This document shows, one piece after another, positions 8,968 through 18,933 of a stretch of 64,000 nucleotides of DNA (position 1 is its first letter; each line of letters opens with the position of its first letter). Source of the stretch: Pycnopodia helianthoides (taxonomy: Eukaryota > Echinodermata > Asteroidea > Forcipulatida > Asteriidae); assembly GCA_032158295.1 (NCBI GenBank), contig CM063243.1, forward strand, positions 9,822,302 through 9,886,301, written 5' to 3'. Below the pieces are notes generated by a model. The model did not search any database. It saw only the letters and a program-made list of their open reading frames with translations, and was not told the origin of the DNA. A program made the translations under genes and the position numbers.

Positions 8968-11900
8968 CTGAAACAAAACAAATACAAGTACAATTTGAGT
9001 GAAAAAAAGAACTAAAAACTCCATGAAAAAAGTCCATGATTGTCCCTTTGATTGAAAAGCTGTCCGTACACATTTGAGCTCCTTGAGTGTCACTGCATGA
9101 CGGAATTGTGCGCTATATAAGAAGCAACTATTATTATCATTATATTTGAGATATACCCCTCCCCCCCCAAAGAAAATGTAATTAATTAATTAAAAAATTA
9201 CGCAAACAGTCACTATTTGAATGCGGCATCAGTTTGTGGGTGGTGCAATCTTCTGGCTCAATCTTACAGTTGCTACCCAGTGTTTCTTGCTGCTGAATGT
9301 GTCGCAGCATCTCGTAAACTTTGATAAGGCGCCACATGAATGGATCTCACAATTCAAGATACAGCTCTGCTTGTTGATATGCCCCTAGGTGTGTGGTAAA
9401 GCACCACATAAGAACCCAGTATTATTATTATTATTATTAGAAGGAAATAGCCAAAATATTTCACCTCCCATCATTCTTTCCCAGAGGTTCATCGTACTTG
9501 ACGCCAATCCAGAATCCAGGCTTGAAGTCCGTTTGACCTGCAATCAAACATAAAGCAAGCCATTTCACACTTAAGGCAATTTCCAGACAACGTTTGAGCA
9601 GTCCCATGAAAAACAACAATCAGTTTCATACAGCTGCTTTAAGCACAACAAAACTTATGCTTACCAGAATACAGTTACCAGTCAAATTACCATGTCATAT
9701 TTACAACTTGTGACTGGTATCCTGCTAATTTCTGCTTAGCAGAAAAGTGTTAAGCAATATTTTTTGTTTAAACATCTATATGAAATTGGGCCCTGGTGAT
9801 TTTGGGGAGATAGTATTAGTAACACACTGTAGAAAATTGCACTACCAAAGTGAACCCATTGCATTGAGTGCAGATGGTCGACTCAAATTGGACTAGAAAA
9901 AGTGTCTTGTACTGAAATCTGCCGTTTCATGAACACAGCACTATGAAATCAGTCGGCCACCTAAGAATGCAGACATAGCAGTATTTAATGGCCGAGCGGT
10001 CCAGTGCATTCCATTCCCGATCACAGCAGTTGTGTCTGTTTTAGGCTGTGTCCGAAATTGGTGGTACGCAGCTACAGCTAGACTTTCCAGTCATCAAGCA
10101 CTGACATATAGTACGTCCTTAGCAATACCAATAGCAACAGTCGCAGCCGTAGCTGTAGCCCACCAATGTGTAGCCACCAGTTTCGGACACGACCTAACTT
10201 TGAATTGCCTCTCAGAGCTCCTCTTTGTGAATGATGAACAAGCGTGTGCAGTCATTTGGTTACCAGTGCTGCATACTCCTTAAGAAGCTGAGATGATTTC
10301 AGGCATGCTTTATGGGGCAGGGCCCAATTTCATGGAGCTGCTTAAGCAGAAAATATTGCTCGACAAATGCCTGCTAAGCAAAATTGAGCAGAATACCAGT
10401 CACAAATTGTACATGTGGTAGGGTAGTTTGGGCTGGTAACCTTATTCTGGTAAGCATAGTTTTTTTGTGCTTAGCTACTTTTTTGTGCTTAAAGCAGCTC
10501 TATGAAATTGGGCCCAGATGACCGAGGGGGGAGCTATGTGCAGTTGATTGGTTTCACAAATGGTTGGTCAGCTTACTGGAAAATACCGAAAGCAGGGGGA
10601 AGAAAAAAAAAAAAAACGGAAAAAGCTTGATTGGTTACTCACCAACATACATGACAGTTCCTCTCTTGACTGGCGGTGCTGCAGGTACGTTGACCTGACA
10701 TCTTGACCCCACTGTTATTGCTCCTGCTAACCTCTCCTCTTCATCTCTCTTTTCTTTCTTCAGGGCTTCTTGCCTCGCTGCCTCGTCAGCATCCACCTCT
10801 TGGAACTGTCCAATCTTGAGCTTCTTTTTAAACGCCAGTACAGTGTCTGGAATATTAAGTTTCAAAACAATTACACGTTTACGTAAATAACAATAGACAA
10901 AGGCCCCGGAACTTTTCGTCTGAGAGAGGGCAAGGCCATTTTCATTTTACAAAGGGCACTTCCATTGGAGTGTCTTAAGAGTCTGTTTAAAACTTTTGAA
11001 GGGGCACCAAGGCCAAGACCAGGACAACAAAGGCCATGGCCTCAACGTAATTCCAGGCCTGTACTAAAAAACAGTTTGCCCTATGCACACTATTAGCTAG
11101 AATTTCAATCAAATAAGGTGTCCCATTTAGAGTGCTTTTGAATATTGAATGTCAAAATTGGCTGTAAATTAATAAATTGAGTGTCCAAACTGCTTTATAC
11201 TTTACAAAATACCAGATGCAGGGCTTGAAATACCCAGTGGACCATTGGCCAGAGGTCAGTCATTTCGGCACTTGGCCAGTAACTCCGCCCCTAAACAAGT
11301 CCTGCAGTTTGGTGGTAGGAGCTGAAAGCTCAATCCACACTGCAAGGCTCCTATCCAAGCTGGGATTCGAACCGGGATCCACAGAGGTGAAAAGCAGGGA
11401 AAGAAACCACCCAAGCCAACCTGATCCAGAACCATCTCTTCTTTACAGACTTATCAGACATCAATTTTTGAATTTTGTTTCTTAAATAATCCAGATTTCT
11501 CTTAAAGGGTGTGCACAAAGCTGGTAAGATTGAAAATATAAATGTTCACAGATTTGCACATAACTGACATGGTATAAAGATGGTCATGGTGGAAAACTTC
11601 CCTTGAAATTTTGCTTGAAATGCTATAGTTTTTAGTATAGCCTGCCCGATACGGGGCAGAGGGTCCCCCCCCCCCCCCCGAATGTTCCCATACTATAACA
11701 CACTATTTTCCTCTTGTACAGAACTCCCCCCCCCAAAAAATCCTCAAAAGAATTCCTGAGATTCCAAGCACACAATGAAGACAAAATAGGTGGGGGGGGG
11801 GTACCCTCTGCCCCATATCGAGCACCATGTGGTTTTTAGGAAATGAGTAAAACAATTAATTTTGATCTCGCGTGTCCAAACCCCGACGTTTGAAAACAGT

Positions 11901-14900
11901 GAAAACATAATGGTTTGTTTTTCCCAATACTTTCTTATGTGTCTGATGACCAATTGAGCTTTAACATTTCACAAGTTTGTTATTTTGTGTATATGTTCGG
12001 TCACATAAAGTGCAGCTACTGGTCTTTTACAATTACCAATTTGATACATGTGCTTTTAAAGTCTTCTCTGGAGACAAAGTGGAAAAGAGCTTGATCCAGC
12101 CTACAGAGTGAGTACAAACCTGTTTCTTTGGCATATTCCTCACTAGAGATTTCAAACTTGTCAACTTTGGACAGATCTTCAAACTCGCCTCGTAATTTGT
12201 TTGGGTCACTGTCTACAACCTGAGAGAAGCAAAAGAAACCAACGATGACACATATATTGGAAAGATGACGACAGATGAAACATCCAAACCTAAACAACTA
12301 AAAACTACCCATAGGAAGAAACTATAAATAAATAAATAGTAAACTTGCGGGTACAACCATGTGTAAATCTCTTTTGTGTGAGTGTTGGCTCTTAGAAGAG
12401 CTGGTTTGGTCTCAACGTTTCGAACAGTATACTCTGCTCGTCTTCAGGAGAATCTGTTCGAAACGTTGAGACCAAACCGGCTCTTCTCAGAGCCAGCACT
12501 CACACAAAAGAGATTTACACATGGTTGTACCCGCAAGTTTACTATTTATTTATTTATAGTTTCTTCCTATTTCTCCACACCATGCAAAGCTTCAAACAAT
12601 ACTTAAAATCTACCCATTTGAAAAGGTGCTATTGACCTCTTGCACGATGCGGAACACACATCCGTACAGTGCAAGTCTACCATTTTTGCCAATTTGGGAG
12701 TCAATTCCTTTATGTACATTTTGCTTCCCAAAATGGTGTAAGTGGCCTGCACGTCATGAGGACCATATTACCTAGTTTACAAAAAGCACTGTCTTGTGCA
12801 TTGCCTTGTAAGCCAAGATACCAAGATACTACACCATCGATAACATTGTGGAAAGTTTGACACTTGACATCAAATTTTGAAAAGAAAACCCCCCAGCTAA
12901 TATACAAAGTTCAACTGTTGAGATGTACCCCCTTGTCATATCATAAGTTCAGAATATTGGAAGATTTCATGAAAATTTCATAATGTCAAATTAATGGCTT
13001 AACTTCCGTCTCCGGCTCTGGGCTCTGTTTGATGCAAAATGTACACAGCTCCAAAATTGATGGCGGAGCCGGAGCCAGAGCCGGAGCCAGAGCCAAGATT
13101 TGGAAAAGGCCTCATGGGTAACACGGTCTATTATGTCATGGTTTCCCTAAACAAGTTGGTGTATACATCCATTTTAGAATCTTTGACCCAGAGGTTAATC
13201 AAAATATTAAAATGAAAACTATCCAAGGGCACACACACAATTTGTGAATGTATTCATTTTAAACACCACATCACCCTATTCTACAGAGGGTCAAAGGTCA
13301 ACAAATGGTTCTGGGAAGGTGCAATGGTAATGCTCCTTTAACCTTTACATGGGGTCGATTCAAGCTCATCCAAACAATGTCTTGACACCCAAGTATTTTG
13401 CTTCTGGTAATATTGGCATGCCTAGCCAAGTGCTTGGGGGGGGCTGTCAAAATCCATCAAATCAAACTGATCCATCCTGTGGTAACTTAAAACCAAGACG
13501 TCACAACTCAGTATGCCTGCAGCCGATTTCACGAAGCGCTAGGATTAATCCTATCTCGAGTTAGGATGAGTAACTCGTCCTAACTTAGGATGGGTTCAAT
13601 GTGTCCTAACATCTATGGATACGGAACTCAACTCGTCCTAAGATTAATCCTAAGTTAGGAAGAGTTTGGTGAAATCGACAGCTGGTCTCACGCTATAGAG
13701 TGGGTGGCCAAGGAGGTACATCAAATCCATCAAATTCAAGCAAAACCTTCCAATAGATTTTGGAGGATTTGGGTGATCAGATTCTGACCGTTTCACGGTA
13801 ATAATATGCGCCTTTTTGAATCTGCCCCGTGCGCCATGCTGCATTGTTTATTTTGACCTCTTCAACTTGATAATTTCACTTGTCGTTTTGGCGCACAGCG
13901 TGAAATGCGCCTGTGATGTTATGAATCCTGTTAATGCCCGTTTTGAAATAAACAACACACTACGGCGCACGAGGCAGACTCAAGCACGGCGCATATTACA
14001 GTGAAATGGTCCCTTTTGTTTTACTCACATGTATCCTCATGCCGTCATCCACCGGATAAGAACCAAGTAGAGCCGAGTCATCGCTCATCGTGACCACTAA
14101 ATTACCATCCTTGTTGAAAAGCTGGAGACTCATGGCTGCACTTGATGATCCGGTGATCATCTCTAACTTACCCTGAAGCAACAAAAAGGAAAGATTCCTA
14201 CATTTAAATACAATATACTTAAATAAAAAATGACTATGGCAAATGCAGCCCCAGTCACCTTAGCCCCAATAGTGCGGCAAATGATTTTTGCAGGGATGCC
14301 AGTGACTCTTTCCTTCAGAGCCTGAAAAAAATTCGCTGCGAAGGAAAGGGGGTCACCGCCCCCCCCAGACCAAAAACAATAAAAAACATAACAGCGATTT
14401 TTTTATAAAACATAAAAAAGACAATTCTGACCCCCCCCCCCACGCAAAAATTTGAAGTTCTAGATGCTCTCTGCTGCATTCTGGTGCATAGAGCCTTTGA
14501 AATCGCAATATAATGGTCAAAGGCATTTTTATTTAATATAGCATAAATAGAGGTTTTATTTTTTTTTTAAATGGCCAGGGGTTCCCCTACGGGTGGTGAA
14601 CCCATTTCAACTGTTTTATTCTGATTTATTTTCAGTTTACACAGAAAATAAGATTCTCTGTAAATTAAAAAGAAGTCAAAATAATTTGTTTACATAAGTG
14701 ATATATTGTTTGTCAATTGAATTTCCTCAAGTAGCCCCAATTATAAAACATAATAAAACGGACATGCTCTAACACGACATGCTCTAACATCGCTCTCAAC
14801 ATGTATGCACGTGTTTTTTTTTAGCACGGATTACGCATGTGGGATTGAGCGAGCGATCAACGTGCTTGCTCTTTTGGGGTCGAAAATGAGCATGGTTTCG

Positions 14901-17641
14901 CTGGTACCCGTCTTCTGAAAAAGGTGCACGCGGCATCGAAGGGAAACAGTTAACTGAGTTCAGTGGCCATGTGTGCTTTTCTCAATCGTTCGCTGCACAC
15001 AAGAAAGTTTTTTGTATATGATCGTGATTGATTTCTGCGGCCGGGACAACATAGATCAAAGACACACACAAAGAAAGCATTACTAATGCCAATGGATTAT
15101 AAATTACGTTGGCCAAGGCACTGGACACAGACTGTGATCCGTTTGTTGCGGTCAATAAAAAAAGGTATTCAAAAATTGAAAAGCGTAAATGTGCTTGGCC
15201 TTTTTGCCGGCGTATCGGCCCCCAAAAATTGCGTATCGGGCCGATACGCTATAGCTTGTACGTGGGGAGAACCCTGTAAACACTGTCTCTCGACTCAAGC
15301 CACCGCCAATTAAACCTATTCTTTACCCCTCGATCAATTTGTTTCAAATTAGCTTCTCTTTCAACATCCATAATGACTCAATGAACGCCAAAAACTCAGT
15401 CGGTATGTCTCACAGTCTCAATGGTAACGCCAATCGTCCGCGAAACAAAATTCTCAGAGCAATTTCATGTACGGTCCAAAGATCGTGTATGGATGTACAC
15501 ACAAAATACATCGATACATACCATACGGCACCACGCACACATTCGACAGAAAAGTATAATCTTCGCTCAATACTTCCGGCATTTACAATACATGTACGAA
15601 CGCTTGACGGCGCTTTCAAAACATATTAACATTAAACACGAGTCGCTCCAAATGAGCGCCGAAAATCTGTTTTCAATAAAATATATTTTCTCCGGCCTGA
15701 TGAAACACGGAGCGCTGGAAAAATTTGGGGAAAATTTGAAAAAGCCGGAATTCCGGCAATAGCCGGAAAACTGGCATCCCTGTTTTTGAAAGCTGGTGAA
15801 TCCTTAGCCACACACAATTCACTCATGTAGCCTTATTTGGTGATCAGGGCGCATCCCAATTTGTGGGTCGGAAGTTTTATTCAAATTCGTCCGCTTACCT
15901 CTTAGCTTTGTTTGGCTGTTGAAATTAAAGTATTGCCTCTGATTTTCTTCATAAATTTCCCCAAAACGAGCACGCACATTTCTGCCTTAAAATGTGCTGT
16001 CCACAATTGCTATTTGGTAATCAACAACTGGGGGGAAAATCTTGTCATAAAAGCGTGGGTTTTTATTCGACAAATTGTCACAGAATTTGGGGATACGTAC
16101 GTAGGCGTAGGGCCAAGGATACAAAGTGGATGACACTATTTTATATGGGGCTAATATTAAAATAAACAATACAGCGCCACTTTAGTCTTTACTTACTTTA
16201 GTTTGTAGACTAACGTTTACCCTTGACAATCCTCTACACTCACACTAATCTTATTGTAATAATTGTGGTTTTTAAGTGGTCAGCCCTGCATTCTCCATTT
16301 ATATTAAAATGTGACAATATGAGCAAGTTCAAGTTGTTGCCAGACAGATGAGATAGGATAGGTAACACACAGGCCGTCTAGTCACAGACTAGTTGCGATA
16401 ATCGTAACCCTCCATCCTCCCGACGGTCGGAGACCGGAGGGTTACGAGTCATGCAGTGCAAAAAAGTGGCGAAATTAAAATTTCGACTATTTTGGTCAGA
16501 CTAGTCACCAGATTTTCCCAATTTTTACCACTTTAAAAAAACATGACACACATTCTAAAAACATGTTTGTGATCATCAATGTGTCATGAATCCATTCGTA
16601 TTACTCAAAAATCATAGAGACAATATTTTAAGAAAACAAGACAAAAACTTACCAGAGACTGAGCGAAAATCTCACGAAGCGTAGACAATCTCAGGTCCGG
16701 TTTTCGAACCTCGCGATTCGTGACCTAGCAACATCTCGACCAATCAGCGTAAGCGGACTCGTCAATGAGCGCATTTTGTTGAGTTGCACAATCACAGGAT
16801 ATTGGTGAGAAAAAATTTAGAGATTGAGCGCGCATTCTGGAATGCTGTTTCTGCAATTAATCAGCGCAAACTGCAGATAGCGCAAATCCGTTTAATACAT
16901 TAACTACGTGCACGCACAGTCGCACACAGACGATCGCCACGCCTACACAACGGTTTGGTTTACGCTGATTGGTTGATTTAGGGGAAGTGCGGTCCGTGGA
17001 CATTTCGGTCAGTTTCTGGTAAGTTTTTGTTCGTTTTTTCTTCAAATAATTTTTCAACGATGTTTTGAGTAATACGAATGGATTCATGACACATTGATGA
17101 TCACATCCATGTTTTTAGAATGTGTGTCATGTTTTTTGAAAGTGGTAAAAATTGGGCGAATCTGGTGACTAGTCTGACCAAAATAGTCGAAATTGCAAAT
17201 TCGCCACTTTTTTGCACTGCATGACTCGTAACCCTTCGGTCTCCGACCGTCGGGAGGATGGAGGGTTACGATTATCGCAACTAGTCACAGACATGAGTTT
17301 ATTTTATATGTCTATGATAAAAATTAATATTTATGTTTATCTTTTCATCACTGCACATGACACAAGACAATAAAAACCGACAGTTATCAATTCAAACTCC
17401 TAACGTCAGTTAAAAACATGGAATGCATGGAGGTATTTTCGAGTAAATTCTACCTCAAAAATTTACCATGGTTACTAAAATCATCAAAAAATGTATTCCT
17501 TTTTTTCGTAAGGTAGTTTACCTTTAATGCCCCAATCGTTAGGTCCTTCTGAAATCGCTTTTCCGATGGGAAATTGTTCAGGGTGCTGGTAATTTGCAAG
17601 TTGACGTAACTTGCCGTGACCACGGAGAAATCTTGAGCCAT
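8848..17641 (-). CDS. TBCB: Tubulin-folding cofactor B (tubulin-specific chaperone B)
   Basis: Six exons: 17522-17641, 14029-14172, 12120-12219, 10643-10846, 9465-9537, 8848-8967. Phases agree through exon 5. The product would be 253 residues (human about 244). Residues ~10-88 form the ubiquitin-like domain ([10 protein letters not shown] near its end). Residues ~125-165 are a charged helical linker. Residues ~168-237 form the CAP-Gly domain with GKNDG at 209-213 and the KYGGFVKP stretch. The acidic end DDDEM matches the DEI/M tail of the family. TBCB is a cytosolic alpha-tubulin chaperone that works with TBCE to dissociate tubulin dimers. One T appears missing in exon 6 (run at 8947-8949), which breaks the frame within CAP-Gly after residue 220. 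Without it the frame runs on to a stop at 8712. The start is in a good context (AAAATGG). Confidence 0.93.
8968..9464. other. TBCB intron 5
   Basis: It contains a SINE/LINE-type 3' tail near 9085-9140 (GCGCTATATAAGAAGCAACT then ATT repeats) and a related tail from about 9280 to an (ATT)n run at 9420-9440. Confidence 0.6.
9465..9537 (-). CDS. TBCB: TBCB exon 5 (CAP-Gly core)
   Basis: Acceptor TTTGATTGCAG, donor GGGAG|GTGAAA. It encodes [20 protein letters not shown] and KNDG, the most conserved part of the CAP-Gly domain, which in other proteins binds EEY/F tails. Confidence 0.95.
9617..9793. mobile_element. MITE, family A, degenerate copy 5 (TBCB intron 4)
   Basis: The right end ATATGAAATTGGGCCC is intact. 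The left end is degenerate (CAGTTTCATACAGCTGC). The interior matches other family A copies, including ACCAGTCAAATTACCATGTC. Confidence 0.75.
10043..10196. mobile_element. MITE, family C (AGGCTGTGTCCGAAA ends), copy 1
   Basis: The left end AGGCTGTGTCCGAAATTGGT pairs with the right end ACCAGTTTCGGACACGACCT. Subterminal GTAGC/GCTAC words (GCAGCTACAGCTA, GCCGTAGCTGTAG) are typical of this family. Related copies are at 46983-47127 and 50830-50965. Confidence 0.75.
10320..10515. mobile_element. MITE, family A, copy 6 (TBCB intron 4)
   Basis: Both ends are intact (GGGCCCAATTTCATGGAGCT and GCTCTATGAAATTGGGCCC). The interior is in the opposite orientation to copy 2. Confidence 0.85.
10643..10846 (-). 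CDS. TBCB: TBCB exon 4 (linker helix and start of CAP-Gly)
   Basis: Acceptor TTAATATTCCAG, donor GTTG|GTGAGT. It encodes [15 protein letters not shown], a Lys/Glu-rich helix and TVGSRCQVN...KRGTVMYVG, the first CAP-Gly strands. Confidence 0.94.
10905..11063. repeat. Dispersed repeat ending in ATTCCAGGCCTG
   Basis: The segment with GGGGCACCAAGGCCAAGACC and AATTCCAGGCCTG recurs, partly inverted, near 43712-43851, 60592-60745, 61508-61652 and 62637-62712. No terminal repeats or ORF were identified. Confidence 0.5.
11648..11820. repeat. Inverted repeat with long C/G runs
   Basis: The left arm CGATACGGGGCAGAGGGT, followed by a C run, is answered by a G run and ACCCTCTGCCCCATATCG. Probably a MITE. 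The C and G runs form part of the arms. Confidence 0.6.
12120..12219 (-). CDS. TBCB: TBCB exon 3
   Basis: Acceptor TTTGCTTCTCTCAG, donor ACAG|GTTTGT. It encodes [19 protein letters not shown] and [14 protein letters not shown], matching the segment after the ubiquitin-like fold. Confidence 0.94.
12323..12560. repeat. Large imperfect palindrome with hammerhead-like motif (family 2)
   Basis: Arms of about 95-105 bp in TBCB intron 2 (left 12323-12424, right 12452-12560) share TTTGGTCTCAACGTTTCGAA, GTGTGAGTGTTGGCTCT and the GTACAACCATGTGTAAATC stretch in inverse order. On the minus strand the centre reads TTCTCCTGAAGACGAGCAG, a loop, CTGTTCGAAACGTTGAGACC. That is CTGAAGA, a 6 bp stem, GAAA and palindromic ACGT. 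Confidence 0.65.
13520..13682. mobile_element. MITE, family B (CAGCCGATTTCAC ends), copy 1
   Basis: The ends CAGCCGATTTCACGAAGCGC and GGTGAAATCGACAGCTG surround nested TAGGATTAATCCTA and CTCGTCCTAACTTAGGATG palindromes. A second copy is at 30077-30243. Confidence 0.8.
14029..14172 (-). CDS. TBCB: TBCB exon 2 (ubiquitin-like domain)
   Basis: Acceptor TTTTTGTTGCTTCAG, donor CAT|GTGAGT, 48 codons in phase 0. It encodes [19 protein letters not shown] and the diagnostic [16 protein letters not shown]. Confidence 0.95.
14291..15782. mobile_element. Non-autonomous hAT-like DNA transposon, about 1.5 kb
   Basis: The perfect 13 bp terminal inverted repeats CAGGGATGCCAGT and ACTGGCATCCCTG fit the CAGGG-type ends of hAT elements. 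TTTTTG flanks both ends as a direct repeat (8 bp would be expected of hAT). Internal ORFs up to about 113 codons show no transposase motif. Near 15231-15249 is a palindrome with 9 bp arms (GCGTATCGG). It lies in TBCB intron 1. Confidence 0.6.
16388..17285. mobile_element. Foldback DNA element with long inverted repeats and 5 bp target duplication
   Basis: About 330 bp arms begin ACTAGTTGCGATAATCGTAA and mirror each other through CCCAATTTTTACCACTTT and TGTGTCATGAATCCATTCG. Subterminal CGACGGTCGGAGACCG forms its own hairpin. CACAG directly flanks both ends (16383-16387, 17286-17290), so it looks like one insertion. There is no transposase. It sits about 235 bp inside TBCB intron 1. Confidence 0.8.
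17522..17641 (-). CDS. TBCB: TBCB exon 1 (start codon)
   Basis: ATG at 17639-17641 in context AGCAAAATGG, 40 codons, donor AAAG|GTAAAC. It encodes [20 protein letters not shown], then [27 protein letters not shown]....LTI is the family's N-terminal ubiquitin-like signature. Confidence 0.95.
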
Positions 17642-17699
17642 TTTGCTGTTTATATTAATTGATTTCGAAATGATGTTATTGACGACTAAGTCGGTCAGC

Positions 17700-17760
17700 A
17701 GTGTCAGTCCGAAGATGGATAAATTTATAAATTGTATGACTCATAAGTTGCTAATAACGC
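17700..17760 (-). promoter_or_regulatory. Candidate TBCB promoter elements
   Basis: On the minus strand an AP-1-like TGAGTCA (17737-17743) is followed by a TATA-like TTATAAATTT (17722-17731), 81-90 bp upstream of the ATG. That would leave a 5' UTR of about 55 nt. Position and motif only. Confidence 0.3.
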
Positions 17761-18848
17761 GGGGTGCGCGGGGTCAAGTATTCAGACCTGACCCATTCTT
17801 TTTCATAGGAGAATGATTGCGAAACTACAGGGATCTGACTATTCTACAAAGAACACAATCAAACAGCAGAGGGCGCTATAAAAGAGTTTGTCATAGAAAA
17901 GAAGAAGAAAAAAGAAAAAGAAAAAAGAAGTGAAAACATAACAATCCCGTTTTTGTTACAATATTGAACAAGTAAAACGCTTTCATTAATGTGCCTGCAA
18001 TACCAATAGGGCAGGCCTTATCACATGCTGTAATTATACAAGCAGCAACCACAGCAACCCCACCCATTCCCACCCATTCCCACCCGTCCCCCACCCGTCC
18101 CCACCCATACCCCACCCCAAGCCAACCTCCCTTCCTAACCCAATAAAATTTCAGTCGAAATGTATCTGGGGTAGGTTTCCTTTCCTTTCATCAAACAGAG
18201 ATATGCTTCAACTTTAGCAGAAGCCATGTTTAGATTATTGCTAGATATCATTGATCATTCTAAATGACTCCAAGGCAAGGGTGAGATGGTATGAACATGA
18301 ACAATCCTAAAAAATTGACAAGTTTCCTCTTGGTGTGTGATGATAAATTTACATGATGTTACTTTTTTAGAAGTTTACAGACTCTCTGCATCATTTCAAT
18401 AGACCCCTTGCATAAGATGTCACACGCCCAAACAGTGCCCTCACCGAGTTCATAGGAAGGCCAATCATTGGCTGAGAGTTGTGCGCGGGTGTCCATGTTT
18501 CCATTGTTTGGCCTCGGCGATGGCTGCCAATGCAAGCGGTCTGTTAGATATCTGAAGGTTGGGTCATGACAAGGGCCAAGTCTTTCATCTTTGTGATGGT
18601 AATATCGCCTCTTTCAACAAAGTCTGAACGCGCAGGGAGATCAATGAAATACTGAAGTCAGGTAACATTCCTGATAAATCACTAAGGGCCTTGTCACATG
18701 AAGCAACTTTGACAGACAACTTGGAGGCAACCAACTGCAGTGCATTCTACAGGACCACTTTGGTAGCACATGAGTAATTTGTCAAACAATGTCTTACAGA
18801 TAGATCCCTAGGAAAAATTCAAATGTGAATGACTTTTCTTCTTGGGAG

Positions 18849-18933
18849 ATTGCCTGGATTTGGTTTCCTGCAAATTGCCTGGATTTGGTTTCCTGCAAAT
18901 TGCCTCGATTTGGTTTCCTGCAAATTGCCTCGT
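18849..18933. repeat. 25 bp tandem repeat, about 3.4 copies
   Basis: Units starting at 18849, 18874, 18899 and 18924 share ATTGCCTGGATTTGGTTTCC with a single G/C change. Confidence 0.9.

Larger units (their letters stand above)
10847..12119. other. TBCB intron 3
   Basis: It holds the dispersed repeat at 10905-11063 and the C/G-run inverted repeat at 11648-11820. A degenerate tRNA-like word GATTCGAACCGGGATCC sits near 11364. Confidence 0.5.
12220..14028. other. TBCB intron 2
   Basis: It holds the palindrome at 12323-12560, a GAGCCGGAGCCAGAGCC-rich stretch near 13060-13095 (diverged family C) and MITE family B at 13520-13682. Otherwise unassigned. Confidence 0.55.
14173..17521. other. TBCB intron 1
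   Basis: It is mostly occupied by two transposons, the hAT-like element at 14291-15782 and the foldback element at 16388-17285. The remainder shows no exon or recognisable repeat. Confidence 0.6.

Noticed and set aside
15421..15762. 113-codon ORF inside the hAT-like element
   Set aside because: No transposase motifs. It is probably a chance frame in the inverted-repeat-rich interior.
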